From assembly GCA_028285645.1 (NCBI GenBank), contig JANQOV010000041.1, positions 1-47,189 on the forward strand: a DNA stretch of 47,189 nt, read 5' to 3'. The position numbers were made by a program, and so were the translations under genes. How positions within the stretch are numbered: the stretch's first letter is position 1; the number at the start of each line of letters is the position of its first letter. This document shows positions 16,645 through 25,374 of the stretch, in pieces. The stretch is from Hyphococcus sp. Its GTDB lineage: Bacteria; Pseudomonadota; Alphaproteobacteria; Caulobacterales; Parvularculaceae. The notes beneath the pieces were generated by a model, which searched no databases, was not told where the DNA came from, and was given only the letters and a program-made list of their open reading frames with translations.

Positions 16645-17025
16645 ATGGATCCGACGATTGGACAATCGGGCGATCGTGTGGGCGCGGTCGAACCGGCGCA
16701 ACGGTCTGCAGCGCTCGCTGATGCAAGGCGGCGAGCGTCTGCTACCGCGCTGCGAACGGCTGAGGCTGCGCAGGAACGCCGCGCTGAGCAACGCGAAATG
16801 ACCCGGGCGATTGTCGAGCGCGCTGTCGGCGCCAACACCAGACTGTCAATCGCACGCAGTGATGCCGCGGACACTTATGTCTACCGCGCCATCGATGTGG
16901 ATTCCGGCGAAGTCATCAAAGAATGGCCGCCGGTGCAGTTCGCCAGGTTCCTCGAAGAGAACGGCGCCGACGCCAGCCTCGTTCAAGATGCGCTGCAAGG
17001 CCAGCTATTCGACGAGACCGCCTAA
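16645..17025 (+). CDS. flaG: FlaG-like flagellar protein
   Basis: 126-residue protein. The N-terminal half is polar, charged and Ala/Arg-rich, probably helical; the C-terminal half contains TYVYRAIDVDSGEVIKEWPP, the hallmark of the FlaG family (a beta-hairpin with a V/I-D-x-x-T/S-G-E-V-I-x-x-x-P-P pattern). FlaG modulates filament length or structure in other bacteria. GGGGAGG lies upstream of the ATG. It follows flagellin by 59 nt with no terminator between, so it is probably co-transcribed, and a strong terminator closes the unit. Confidence 0.82.
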   Translation: MDPTIGQSGDRVGAVEPAQRSAALADARRRASATALRTAEAAQERRAEQREMTRAIVERAVGANTRLSIARSDAADTYVYRAIDVDSGEVIKEWPPVQFARFLEENGADASLVQDALQGQLFDETA

Positions 17026-17045
17026 TAACCAGTCCCTCCAACTGT

Positions 17046-17084
17046 CCGGCGCTTCTGGGCTTCCCAGACGCCGGGCTTTTTTTT
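17046..17084 (+). terminator. Rho-independent terminator of the flagellin-flaG unit
   Basis: Outer stem CCGGCG (17046-17051) pairs with CGCCGG (17069-17074), inner stem CTGGG pairs with CCCAG, and eight T residues follow (17077-17084). This is the strongest terminator in the window. Confidence 0.92.
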
Positions 17085-17149
17085 GTCCCTCACGGTCGCG
17101 GTCACGAGGCGGTTAGGCGTATTAACCTCTTTGGCGTAATGTCCGCTCG

Positions 17150-17593
17150 ATGACGGGGCTTGATCCAATTCTTATTGGCGCAACTGTTGTGCTTGCGTTT
17201 GCGGCTATTGGCGTGACGGCGGTCTTGTCGCCAGAGCGCCGGCCGGCATTTGTTTATGCGCAGCTGGTGATGATGGTAGGCATCTATATCGGCTTTTCTC
17301 TCGCCGCCCTTGACGCTGCAGAGATCATCACCCGGTCGGACTGGTCGTCTCTACTGTTCCAATCGCTGATCGCGCTTGCCTTCCTAACCGGCGGTCTTGG
17401 GGTTCTGGCGACAGACCGGCCCTGGCTGCTTGGAGCGCTCATCCTCGCCCATGGCGGCGTTGATCTCATTCATCTTACCATGGATGGCGGCGTCATTCCT
17501 CATTGGTACGCTTACGCTTGTGTCGTGTTCGATGCGATTGCGGGAACCGCTTATGTCTGGATGCTCGGCAAACCCGCGCCAACTGATTCCTAA
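17150..17593 (+). CDS. Small multi-pass membrane protein, unknown
   Basis: 147-residue protein with four or five hydrophobic helices (about residues 5-25, 33-52, 66-86, 90-108, 118-138). A conserved-looking HGGVDLIH lies in the fourth helix region. I do not recognise a family. The ATG at 17150 has a poor ribosome site and lies 65 nt after the flagellar terminator. It is followed by the GABA aminotransferase gene 68 nt away. Confidence 0.72.
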   Translation: MTGLDPILIGATVVLAFAAIGVTAVLSPERRPAFVYAQLVMMVGIYIGFSLAALDAAEIITRSDWSSLLFQSLIALAFLTGGLGVLATDRPWLLGALILAHGGVDLIHLTMDGGVIPHWYAYACVVFDAIAGTAYVWMLGKPAPTDS

Positions 17594-17661
17594 CCGGCTC
17601 TGTACTTTAAAGCCTATCATGCTAGAGCGGCCCTGAACCTATCTGTCAGTCGGAGCGTCCA

Positions 17662-18972
17662 ATGGATCACGGAAAAAACACCTTCGCCACCAATGAGAGC
17701 CTAAAGGCCCGCCGCGATGAGGCGTGTCCCGTCGGCCTGCCGTCAAAGTCGGGGATTTACGCCGCCAAAGCCAAGGGCGCCGAACTCTGGGACGTCGACG
17801 GCAAGCGCTATATCGACTTTATCGGCGGCATTGGCGTTTTGAATGTGGGCCATGCGCATCCGAAAGTTGTTGAGGCAATCAAGAAGCAGTCCGAGGACTT
17901 TATTCACACGGCTTTCGGCATTGCTCAATATGAAAGCTATGTTGAAGTCTGCGAGAAACTCAATCGCGTCACGCCGGGCTCGACGCCCAAAAAGACCGCG
18001 CTCTTTAACTCCGGCGCCGAGGCAGTCGAAAACTCGGTGAAGTTCGCGCGCCAGATCAGCGGGCGCCCGGGCGTCATCGCTTTCGCGGGCGCCTTTCACG
18101 GGCGAACGCTTTTGGCGACAACGCTCACCGGTAAGTCAAAGCCTTACAAGGTGGGCTTCGGACCTTATGTGCCGGCGGTGTTTCATGCGGAATATCCTGA
18201 CGCGTATCATGGCGTACCGGTCGAAGACGCGCTCGCCAGCGTTGACCATCTCTTCAAAACAACCATCAACGCTAACGAAGTGGCGGCGATGATCATCGAA
18301 CCGGTACAAGGCGAGGGCGGATTCAATCCTGCGCCATCGGAGTTCCTGAAGGCCTTGCGCGCCAAATGCGACGAACACGGAATTTTCCTCATCGCTGACG
18401 AAATCCAGTCCGGCATGGGCCGCACGGGCAAATATTTCGCGTTTGAGAAAGCCGGCGTTGAGCCTGATTTCATCTGTGTTGCGAAATCGATTGCTGCGGG
18501 ACTGCCGCTTTCGGCGCTTACCGGCAAGGCGGAACTAATGGACAAAGTGCTTGCCGGTTCCATGGGCTCGACCTATGGCGGCAATCCGGTCGCCTGCGCC
18601 GCTGCGCTCGCAGTCTTCAACATCATCGAAGAAGAGGGACTGCTTGCCCGCGCTGAGGAGATCGGCGCGGCAACAGAAAAGCGCTGGAAGGAATTGCAAC
18701 AAGGCGTCGCCAAAGGCGTCATGGGCGATGTCCGCCGGGTCGGCGGCATGTGCGCTGTTGAGTTTGTGAAAGACGGCGATTCCAAACAGCCGAACGGCGA
18801 TATCGCCGGCAAGATTCTGATAGAGGCGCGTTCACGCGGTCTTATCATGACAACGGCGGGCGCGTACGCCCAGTGCCTACGTTCCCTGGTGCCGCTGGTG
18901 ATCTCCGACGAATTGCTCAGCGAAGGCCTCGACATTTTTGCAGAAGCAACGGAGGCTGCGCTAAAAGGATAG
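17662..18972 (+). CDS. gabT: 4-aminobutyrate aminotransferase (class III, PLP)
   Basis: 436-residue class III aminotransferase that transfers the amino group of GABA to 2-oxoglutarate, giving succinate semialdehyde and glutamate. The PLP-phosphate site is NSGAEAVENSVKFAR, the Asp of the DEIQSGMGRTGKYF segment contacts the pyridine nitrogen, and the Schiff-base lysine is Lys275 in CVAKSIAAG. The GGMCAVEF region near residue 367 is also typical. Other omega-amino acid substrates are possible. The ribosome site CGGAG precedes the ATG. The gene for the usual partner, succinate-semialdehyde dehydrogenase, is not adjacent; an exported protein gene follows 18 nt later. Confidence 0.9.
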   Translation: MDHGKNTFATNESLKARRDEACPVGLPSKSGIYAAKAKGAELWDVDGKRYIDFIGGIGVLNVGHAHPKVVEAIKKQSEDFIHTAFGIAQYESYVEVCEKLNRVTPGSTPKKTALFNSGAEAVENSVKFARQISGRPGVIAFAGAFHGRTLLATTLTGKSKPYKVGFGPYVPAVFHAEYPDAYHGVPVEDALASVDHLFKTTINANEVAAMIIEPVQGEGGFNPAPSEFLKALRAKCDEHGIFLIADEIQSGMGRTGKYFAFEKAGVEPDFICVAKSIAAGLPLSALTGKAELMDKVLAGSMGSTYGGNPVACAAALAVFNIIEEEGLLARAEEIGAATEKRWKELQQGVAKGVMGDVRRVGGMCAVEFVKDGDSKQPNGDIAGKILIEARSRGLIMTTAGAYAQCLRSLVPLVISDELLSEGLDIFAEATEAALKG

Positions 18973-18990
18973 GTCAGGGGTGAGACGCTT

Positions 18991-20022
18991 ATGCGATTGG
19001 CATTCAAGTTTGCAGTTTTCATTGGCGGATTGTTTTCGGGAACGAGCGCTCTTGCGCAGGAATGCGCGCCGACTGATGAGCGCAGCGCCGTCTATCTTTC
19101 CCGGGAAGTCGCTGGCGACAGAGACTTCCGTGAAGTGCTGGAAGGGCCGCGCTGGACGTTCGCTCTGACACGTGCGCCTTATGGCTGGAACATTCAGCTT
19201 TTCGATGAAGATGGTCTTGATCTGACGCAGATGACGCCGCCCTTGCGCGGCGCGCCGAATCCGCGGGAGCTTTACGGTTGGCATTTCCGCAATGCGGACA
19301 ACACCGGCATGAACAATGGCGAGGTCAACGCGCCGCAAAAGCTTCGCCTGTTTGGGTTTGATCCGGCATTGTCAGGCACCGGAGGATTTAAGCCTTCAGG
19401 ACCGCAAGGGGTTGATGCTGAAAACCAGCCCGGACGCGGGGCGCTTACGATCAAAGACATGGGGCTTGCTGATCTTGAGCCGGGAAAAAAGGCGCGAATG
19501 AACTACCTGAAGTTCAGCGTTTGCATGACCTGGCCGAAAACCGAGCGTGAAAAGAACAAAGAACTGGCAGCGGCGGCTGCGCTTGCCGAGGCGCGCACTG
19601 TTTCGCCGGAACTATTGGAGCAAATGGGCTCATGCGGTCTTGATCTTGAGGCTTATGAAATCTCGCCATTCCTGACGCCCGTTGAACTCAGCGGTGATTT
19701 TGACGGCGACGGATCGTTCGACAATGCAACACCGATCGTCCGAAAAGCTGACGACAAGCGCGGCGTCGCAATCTGCCGAGCGGGAACCTGGCTGAAGGTG
19801 CTTGGCATGTCAGGCAAGATGGGCAAGCATCTTGTCCCAGGCTATTTCGACAGCATCGATTGGTGGGGGTTGCACGCGAAGGGCCCGGTCGGGCAAGGCG
19901 CAGGCGAGGGAGCGCCGCCGCAACTCTCTGGTGACGCCATTTCGATCGGCAAGGAAGGCGCTTCAAGCGCGCTCATCTATTGGACGGGAACGGACTATTC
20001 GGGGTATTGGCAGGGGGATTGA
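18991..20022 (+). CDS. Hypothetical exported protein
   Basis: 343-residue protein with a clear signal peptide (hydrophobic FAVFIGGLFSGTSALA, likely cleavage before QEC at about residue 24). The mature part has several Cys residues that could form disulfides, and a DFDGDGSFDNATPIV segment (about 231-245) resembling an EF-hand-like or FG-GAP-type Ca-binding DxDxDG loop. No family is recognised. It starts 18 nt after gabT and its stop is 4 nt before the next small membrane protein gene, so the three are probably co-transcribed. Confidence 0.78.
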   Translation: MRLAFKFAVFIGGLFSGTSALAQECAPTDERSAVYLSREVAGDRDFREVLEGPRWTFALTRAPYGWNIQLFDEDGLDLTQMTPPLRGAPNPRELYGWHFRNADNTGMNNGEVNAPQKLRLFGFDPALSGTGGFKPSGPQGVDAENQPGRGALTIKDMGLADLEPGKKARMNYLKFSVCMTWPKTEREKNKELAAAAALAEARTVSPELLEQMGSCGLDLEAYEISPFLTPVELSGDFDGDGSFDNATPIVRKADDKRGVAICRAGTWLKVLGMSGKMGKHLVPGYFDSIDWWGLHAKGPVGQGAGEGAPPQLSGDAISIGKEGASSALIYWTGTDYSGYWQGD

Positions 20023-20026
20023 GCCC

Positions 20027-20350
20027 ATGCGCGTGGTGCCAAGTCTTTTGATCTGGGTCTTTCTATTGCTCTGGGCCGCGCTCGCTGTTCAGGGGTTCAT
20101 TGCTTTTCAAACTTTGGAGCCGACAGACAGCGGCTTTACCCGGGGCTTTAACCGCATCAGCGCGTTTTTAACCTGGCAGGCTTATGCGCTTGCCGCCGCT
20201 GTTGCAGCGTCCATGTGCGGGCGATGGGCGAGGGCAGAAGGGCTGGCGCGGCTTGCGGCGCGCGCGCCGCTTTGGATCAGCGGCGGGTTTTTTATCGTGC
20301 TGATTTTCGGCTTTGCGGCGCTGGTGATTTATACGCGGGTTGTTGGGTAA
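20027..20350 (+). CDS. Small membrane protein, unknown
   Basis: 107-residue protein with three predicted membrane helices (about 6-28, 45-63, 81-103). The start MRVVPSLLIW at 20027 is preceded by AGGGGGA inside the end of the previous gene and lies 4 nt after that gene's stop, indicating coupling. No family is recognised; a membrane partner of the exported protein upstream is inference. Confidence 0.75.
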   Translation: MRVVPSLLIWVFLLLWAALAVQGFIAFQTLEPTDSGFTRGFNRISAFLTWQAYALAAAVAASMCGRWARAEGLARLAARAPLWISGGFFIVLIFGFAALVIYTRVVG

Positions 20351-20363
20351 CGCCGGCGATCAC

Positions 20364-21368
20364 CTAAGCCTTCTTCCAAACACTTGCCTTGCGAAGCGCG
20401 TCCGCCACTTTTGCCGTACGTTTGCCCTTAGTCGTCTGCGCCGCCCAGAAGGCGTCGTCAAAGGCGGGGTCGGAGGGATCGCGATAGATAACCCCAAGCG
20501 GCATCGGATAGCCCTCAGTAGGCAGGTTGATCAGCATTTGCGCGATCGAGCGGTTGGTTTCGTCATGAACCAGGACTTCCGCTTCCGGAACGCCTCCGTC
20601 CCCCACAACCACAACTTCCAGCGCTAAAGTTTGCGGATTGAGTTTCAGGCCATTTGTTCCGTCAGCGAACAATAAAGGCTTGCCGTGCTCAACATGGATT
20701 TGCGTTTCCTTGGCGGTCTTCTTGGCGACAAAGTCTTCAAATATGTCCTTGTTGTAGACAATGCAGTTCTGGAAGATTTCGACAAAGGCCGCGCCTTTAA
20801 ACTCCCGCGCTGCTTTCAAAACCGGCGACAGGTTTCTGGCGTCAGTGTCGATGCCGCGGGCGATGAAACGCGCATTGGCGCCCAATGCAAAGCTACAAGG
20901 GTTCAAGGGTGCGTCGATGGAACCCGCAGGCGTTGACGGCGAGCGCGTGCCGGCGCGGCTGGTGGGCGAATATTGTCCTTTAGTGAGACCGTAGATCTCG
21001 TTGTTGAACAACATGATCTGGAGATTGAGGTTCCGGCGCAGCACATGCAGCAGATGATTGCCGCCAATGGAAAGCCCGTCGCCGTCGCCGGTCACCAGCC
21101 ACACATCAAGCTCAGGGTTGGCGAGCTTCAGCCCCGTCGCAAAGGCGGGCGCGCGCCCATGGATCGTGTGGAACCCATAGGTGTTCATGTAATAGGGAAA
21201 GCGCGAGGAACAACCGATGCCCGACACAAAGACAGTGTTGTCGGGAACTGCGCCCACATCAGCGAGCGTTTTCTGCACGCATTTGAGGATCGCATAGTCG
21301 CCGCAGCCGGGGCACCAGCGCACTTCCTGATCGGTTGCAAAGTCTTTAGCGGTGAGGGGAGCGTTCAT
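20364..21368 (-). CDS. korB: 2-oxoglutarate:ferredoxin oxidoreductase, beta subunit
   Basis: 334-residue thiamine-diphosphate subunit of a 2-oxoacid:ferredoxin oxidoreductase. WCPGCGDY (about 18-25) and GIGCSSRFPY supply cluster-binding cysteines, and the ThDP motif runs from GDGDGLSIGGNH to LFNNEIYGLTKGQ. Together with KorA it converts 2-oxoglutarate and CoA to succinyl-CoA, reducing ferredoxin instead of NAD. Its ATG overlaps the stop of a small exported-protein gene by 4 nt (ATGA), which separates it from korA. Substrate assignment to 2-oxoglutarate rests on the two-subunit architecture and is fairly likely. Confidence 0.92.
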   Translation of the reverse strand: MNAPLTAKDFATDQEVRWCPGCGDYAILKCVQKTLADVGAVPDNTVFVSGIGCSSRFPYYMNTYGFHTIHGRAPAFATGLKLANPELDVWLVTGDGDGLSIGGNHLLHVLRRNLNLQIMLFNNEIYGLTKGQYSPTSRAGTRSPSTPAGSIDAPLNPCSFALGANARFIARGIDTDARNLSPVLKAAREFKGAAFVEIFQNCIVYNKDIFEDFVAKKTAKETQIHVEHGKPLLFADGTNGLKLNPQTLALEVVVVGDGGVPEAEVLVHDETNRSIAQMLINLPTEGYPMPLGVIYRDPSDPAFDDAFWAAQTTKGKRTAKVADALRKASVWKKA

Positions 21369-21826
21369 TGGATCATCAGCCGTGATATTTCTGTGAGGCG
21401 ATCAAGGATGCCGTTACGTTCGGATCGCCCGAGGGTGCGCACATACATGCCGCCGCCGGCATCAGCAGCAGCGTAGAGTTCAAGGCCGTCAATGGCGGCG
21501 TTGCACTGACTGCCGCCATCGACAAACTCCAAAGCGATGGCGCCATTGGACCAGCCATCATCAGTCTCACGCCAGTCAGATGTGCTCGCGCGCATCTCGT
21601 CGATCAGTTGTTCAACATCGCTCGTCCAGTAGATGGCGTTTTCGTCGCCGGTGCTATCCCGGTCGCGAAAGAGAAAGCTTGGATAGCGCGCTTGATCGTT
21701 CGAATAGATGGAAAACTCAGTGTCGTCGGAGAAGTTCTGGTCAAGGCAGGTCTGCGCCAGCGCCGATCCCGCTGGCGCTGCGACCGCGAGGATTGTCGCC
21801 GAAGCAAATATCCTGAACGAGACCAT
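21365..21826 (-). CDS. Small exported protein embedded between korA and korB
   Basis: 153-residue protein with an N-terminal signal peptide (IFASATILAVAAPAGSALA, likely cleavage after ALA, then QTC). The mature part of about 130 residues is acidic, has two Cys residues (QTCLDQ and SQCNAA) that could pair, and shows no known domain. ATG 21826 overlaps the korA stop by 1 nt (TGATG); GTG 21829 is an alternative. Its stop overlaps the korB start by 4 nt. It is thus translated in lockstep with a cytoplasmic enzyme although it should leave the cytoplasm, a puzzling arrangement. No function is assigned. Confidence 0.8.
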   Translation of the reverse strand: MVSFRIFASATILAVAAPAGSALAQTCLDQNFSDDTEFSIYSNDQARYPSFLFRDRDSTGDENAIYWTSDVEQLIDEMRASTSDWRETDDGWSNGAIALEFVDGGSQCNAAIDGLELYAAADAGGGMYVRTLGRSERNGILDRLTEISRLMIQ

Positions 21827-23709
21827 CACTCGGCTGCTTTCTTCAAGGTGGCCGGCGCGTGCTCTTTGATGGTGTCTTCGAGTTCGGAAATCTTGAAAGG
21901 CTGTCCCGACACTTTGGTCAGGGAAATAACGTCAAGGCCAAGCTTGTCGCGCAGAAGCGTTGCGCATTGCCCCATATTCATTTCCGGCAGGATGATTTTG
22001 TCGTAACCGGCGAGCAGGCGTTTAAGGTTTTTCGGCAGGGGATTGAGATAGCGCAAATGAATTTGCGCGACATCATATCCTTGTTCGCGGGCGACGAAGA
22101 CAGCGCGGTGAATTGCGCCGTGGGTCGATCCCCAGCCGACGACCGCAAGCGGTCCTTTGGTCGGGCCTTGTTCGACGATTTGATCGGGAATGAATTCAGC
22201 GACTGCCTCAACTTTGTTTGCGCGCAACTCACTCATCGCCTGATGGTTGTCAGCGTCATAAGAAATGTCGCCGGTGGCGATGTCTTTTTCGAGACCGCCA
22301 ATGCGATGCGCAAGACCTTCCATGCCCGGCGCAATCCACGGCCGGCCGAGGCTCGACGGATCGCGGTTCCAAATGGCGCGTTTTAACTCCGTTGGGTCGC
22401 CCTTCGGCGTTGGCGGTGTTCCATGCAGGATGGGTTCGAAGTCATCCATGTCCGGCAATTCCCACGGGCCGGCGGCGTTGGCGATGTAACCATCGGTCAA
22501 CAGAAAAACCGGCGTCATGTGCCGCAACGCAATGCGTGTTGCTTCGATGGCTGCGTCAAAGCAATCGCCGGGGCCGGCGGCTGCAATGACGGGCAAGGGC
22601 GTATCGGCGTTGCGGCCATAGACAGCCTGATAAAGGTCTGATTGTTCGGTTTTGGTGGGAAGGCCGGTTGAAGGCCCGCCGCGCTGGGAGTTGATGATGA
22701 CGAGCGGTAGTTCCACCGCCGTTGCAAGTCCAATCGCTTCCGTCTTGAGAGCAATACCTGGGCCGGAAGACGAGGTAACACCGATCTTGCCGCCATAAGA
22801 AGCGCCAATGGCGGCGCAGCAGGCAGCGATTTCATCTTCAGCCTGGAAGGTGGCGACGCCTAGGTCACCCATGCGCGACAGGTGATGCAGGATCGATGAC
22901 GCAGGCGTAATCGGGTAGCCGCAAAAGATAACTTCGCGGTCGGCAAGTTCGCCCGCTGCGGCAAGGCCGAGCGACAATGCTTCCGCGCCGGTAATGGAGC
23001 GGTATTCGCCCGCTTCCATGGGCGCAGGTCCAATCTCGAATTGCGGAATCTCAGCGGAAAGTTCGGCAGTTTCCGCAAAGGCGTGCCCGGCGTCGAGCGC
23101 TGCTAAGTTACCAGCCAAAATCTCTGGAGCCTTTTTGGCGAACTTTTTTGTCGCCCAGTCCTTGATTGGTCCGCGATCCCGCCCGAACATCCAAAGGACG
23201 GCGCCCAGCGCCCAAAAGTTTTTGCATTGCTCAGCGTCGCTCTTGGAAAGGCCGACAGGTTTTACCGCTTCAAGGGTCTGCGTTGAGATTGCAATCTCGA
23301 CGACCTGGTAATCTTTAAGTTCGCCGGTCTCACGGGGGTCGGTTTCGATATTCGCTTTTGAAAAATTACGGGCATTAAATGCGTCCGTATTCAGAATAAT
23401 CAGCGCGCCTTTTGGAAGAGCGGGCAAGTTCACCTTGAGTGCTGCCGGATTGAGCGCCACTAAAACATCAGGCTGGTCGCCTGCGGTTGAAATGCGCCGC
23501 GCGCCGAGATTGATCTGGAACGCCGAGACGCCAAAGGTTGTGCCTACCGGCGCCCTGATCTCGGCGGGAAAATCCGGGAAGGTCGCAAAGTCCGACCCCG
23601 CAAGCGCCGTTGACTCAGCAAACTGGCTGCCCAGAAGCTGCACGCCGTCGCCAGAGTCGCCGGCAAAGCGAACCACCACTGATTTGTTGTCAGGCGTGAT
23701 TTTAGCCAT
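21826..23709 (-). CDS. korA: 2-oxoglutarate:ferredoxin oxidoreductase, fused gamma-alpha subunit
   Basis: 627-residue subunit. The N-terminal gamma domain (about 1-190) begins with SVVVRFAGDSGDGVQLLGSQ; the alpha domain starts at about 215 with TGAEALSLGLAAAGE and contains FCGYPITPASSILHHLS and SSSGPGIALKTEAIG. This gamma-alpha fusion with a separate beta is the oxygen-tolerant type seen in several aerobes. Start 23709 (MAKITPD) fits the family N-terminus; ATG 23736 is an alternative. It is first in the korA-exported protein-korB operon. No ferredoxin gene is adjacent. Confidence 0.92.
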   Translation of the reverse strand: MAKITPDNKSVVVRFAGDSGDGVQLLGSQFAESTALAGSDFATFPDFPAEIRAPVGTTFGVSAFQINLGARRISTAGDQPDVLVALNPAALKVNLPALPKGALIILNTDAFNARNFSKANIETDPRETGELKDYQVVEIAISTQTLEAVKPVGLSKSDAEQCKNFWALGAVLWMFGRDRGPIKDWATKKFAKKAPEILAGNLAALDAGHAFAETAELSAEIPQFEIGPAPMEAGEYRSITGAEALSLGLAAAGELADREVIFCGYPITPASSILHHLSRMGDLGVATFQAEDEIAACCAAIGASYGGKIGVTSSSGPGIALKTEAIGLATAVELPLVIINSQRGGPSTGLPTKTEQSDLYQAVYGRNADTPLPVIAAAGPGDCFDAAIEATRIALRHMTPVFLLTDGYIANAAGPWELPDMDDFEPILHGTPPTPKGDPTELKRAIWNRDPSSLGRPWIAPGMEGLAHRIGGLEKDIATGDISYDADNHQAMSELRANKVEAVAEFIPDQIVEQGPTKGPLAVVGWGSTHGAIHRAVFVAREQGYDVAQIHLRYLNPLPKNLKRLLAGYDKIILPEMNMGQCATLLRDKLGLDVISLTKVSGQPFKISELEDTIKEHAPATLKKAAE

Positions 23710-24011
23710 GGGGAAGGGCCCACCCGTTTTTTGCATTTTCTAACATGGCAAAACCGCCAGCGAAAACAAGCATGTACTCGGCGATTTTCGACGGGCGCAT
23801 GCGCTATCGTTACTGGTCATATCTCAATCTCTGAGCCCGAAAACAAGCCCATATGCGACGCAATCTCGATTGCATGATGTTTAGCGCTTGTCGGCGCGCC
23901 GCAGCCCAACTTCGCCGTTGCCTTGGTCTAGCGCACCGGGCTATCTCGAAGCCGTGGCGCAAGGCGGGTAGGGCCCTGCGGCGCTCTCTTTTTAAGGCGA
24001 AAGGCAAGGCC
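23710..24011. other. 302-bp divergent intergenic region between korA and the transaldolase gene
   Basis: No convincing gene is seen. The frame upstream of the transaldolase ATG stays open to 23853, but it reads as Arg/Ala-rich low-quality coding. It contains the short perfect dyad GCAATC-TC-GATTGC (23860-23873), which may be an operator for either side. Both promoters must lie here; no clear -35/-10 pair was picked out. Confidence 0.5.
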
Positions 24012-24665
24012 ATGAAGTTCTTTGTAGACACCGCAGATGTTGATGAAATCCGCGAGCTGGTTCCCACGGGGCTGGTGGACGGCGTCACCACCAATCCCAG
24101 CCTTGTCATGAAGTCAGGGCGCGACTTTCGCGAAGTCGTTGCGGAAATCTGCGCTCTGGTGTCGGGACCGGTGAGCGCAGAGGTCACCGCGCTGGAAGCG
24201 CCGCAGATGATTGAGGAAGGAACGGCGCTTTCGAAAATAGCGAGCAATGTGACAGTAAAACTGCCCTTAACCTTAGATGGACTGATCGCCTGCAAGGCGC
24301 TCGTCAGCGACGGCGTAAAGACAAATGTCACGTTGTGCTTTTCCGCCAATCAGGCGCTGCTTGCCGCCAAAGCTGGCGCGACGTTTATATCGCCGTTCAT
24401 TGGGCGCCTTGATGACGTCAATATTGACGGCATGGACCTCATTCGGGAAATCCGGATGATTTACGACAATTACGATTTCCGCACGGAAATTTTGGCTGCA
24501 TCGATCCGGTCTGCGAACCATGTCAAGGAATCGGCGATCGCCGGCGCTGATGTGGCGACTGTTCCGCCGTCCGTCATTAAGTCTCTGGTGAAACACCCGC
24601 TGACGGATAAAGGCCTCGACGCTTTTCTTGCGGACTGGGCGAAGACCGGCCAGAAAATTCTCTAA
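24012..24665 (+). CDS. tal: Transaldolase, short (TalC/fructose-6-phosphate aldolase) type
   Basis: 217-residue class I aldolase of the small transaldolase family. [13 protein letters not shown] is the family start, GVTTNPSL follows (25-31), the Schiff-base lysine is Lys83 in NVTVKLPL, and [10 protein letters not shown] and [10 protein letters not shown] are conserved later. It moves a dihydroxyacetone unit between sugar phosphates in the pentose phosphate pathway; some relatives are fructose-6-phosphate aldolases and the two cannot be separated by eye. It is first of a run of five close or overlapping genes. Confidence 0.92.
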   Translation: MKFFVDTADVDEIRELVPTGLVDGVTTNPSLVMKSGRDFREVVAEICALVSGPVSAEVTALEAPQMIEEGTALSKIASNVTVKLPLTLDGLIACKALVSDGVKTNVTLCFSANQALLAAKAGATFISPFIGRLDDVNIDGMDLIREIRMIYDNYDFRTEILAASIRSANHVKESAIAGADVATVPPSVIKSLVKHPLTDKGLDAFLADWAKTGQKIL

Positions 24666-24670
24666 ACGCG

Positions 24671-24895
24671 ATGCTTGAACTTCGTCCCAATTGCGAAAAT
24701 TGCGACAAGGACTTGCCGCCGGAAGCTGACGCTTACATTTGCACCTTTGAGTGCACGTTTTGCCCGACATGCGTGTCAGATGTGTTGAAAGGTGTTTGCC
24801 CGAATTGTGGCGGTAATTTCGAAAAACGCCCGGTGCGCCCGGCTGCGTTGCTGCAAAAATTTCCGGCGTCAACCAAACGGGTGCTGAAAACATGA
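24671..24895 (+). CDS. DUF1272 zinc-ribbon-like protein
   Basis: 74-residue protein of the DUF1272 family. It carries eight cysteines in CxxC-type pairs (Cys8, 11, 24, 28, 31, 34, 43, 46), starting LRPNCENCDKDLPP and ending its core with CPNCGG, and almost certainly binds two zinc ions. Function is unknown. It starts 5 nt after the transaldolase stop and overlaps the next gene by 4 nt. Confidence 0.92.
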   Translation: MLELRPNCENCDKDLPPEADAYICTFECTFCPTCVSDVLKGVCPNCGGNFEKRPVRPAALLQKFPASTKRVLKT

Positions 24896-25374
24896 GCGCC
24901 TCTGATGTATTCTCAACCGCATTTGAGGAAAAGCAAACGCTTGAGCCATGGGTCATGCAGCTGACATATGGGATATTGTTTCTCGTATTTGCCGTCATGT
25001 ACTTTCAAATGGCGCCGACTGGCGATCAAGGCGTTGCGTTTTGGTCGATCGCGCCGGGTGTCCTTATTGTTACTCTGTTGTTCGCGACGCTTAAGATGCG
25101 GACAACCGTCGCAAGCGAGGGCGTGCGCGTGAGAACGCTTTATGTTGTTTCCCGGCTCATTCGCTTTGATGAAATTGAAGGCGTAGAGGCAACGCAATAT
25201 CGGCCGCTCCTGGACTATGGCGGCTGGGGCTTAAGGATCAGCCCAAAAGGCAAGGCGTATAACATGCGCGGCAACCGAGGCGTTCAGCTCGCATTGAAAA
25301 ATGGCGGCCGCGTCTTAATTGGGTCGCAGCGGGACCATGAATTGGCGCAAGCGATAGAAGCGGGCATGAGATGA
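24892..25374 (+). CDS. Membrane protein with PH-like cytosolic domain
   Basis: 160-residue protein with two membrane helices (about 22-38 and 50-68) followed by a beta-rich domain of about 90 residues (from TTVASEGVRVRTL) that resembles bacterial PH-like domains, including the RFDEIEGVEATQYRP strand pair. It is coupled to DUF1272 upstream and to the methionine-sulfoxide reductase downstream by 4-nt overlaps. Function is unknown. Confidence 0.78.
   Translation: MSASDVFSTAFEEKQTLEPWVMQLTYGILFLVFAVMYFQMAPTGDQGVAFWSIAPGVLIVTLLFATLKMRTTVASEGVRVRTLYVVSRLIRFDEIEGVEATQYRPLLDYGGWGLRISPKGKAYNMRGNRGVQLALKNGGRVLIGSQRDHELAQAIEAGMR

Noticed and set aside
23853..24011. Extended transaldolase N-terminus
   Set aside because: Arg/Ala-rich translation without similarity; family members start at [10 protein letters not shown].
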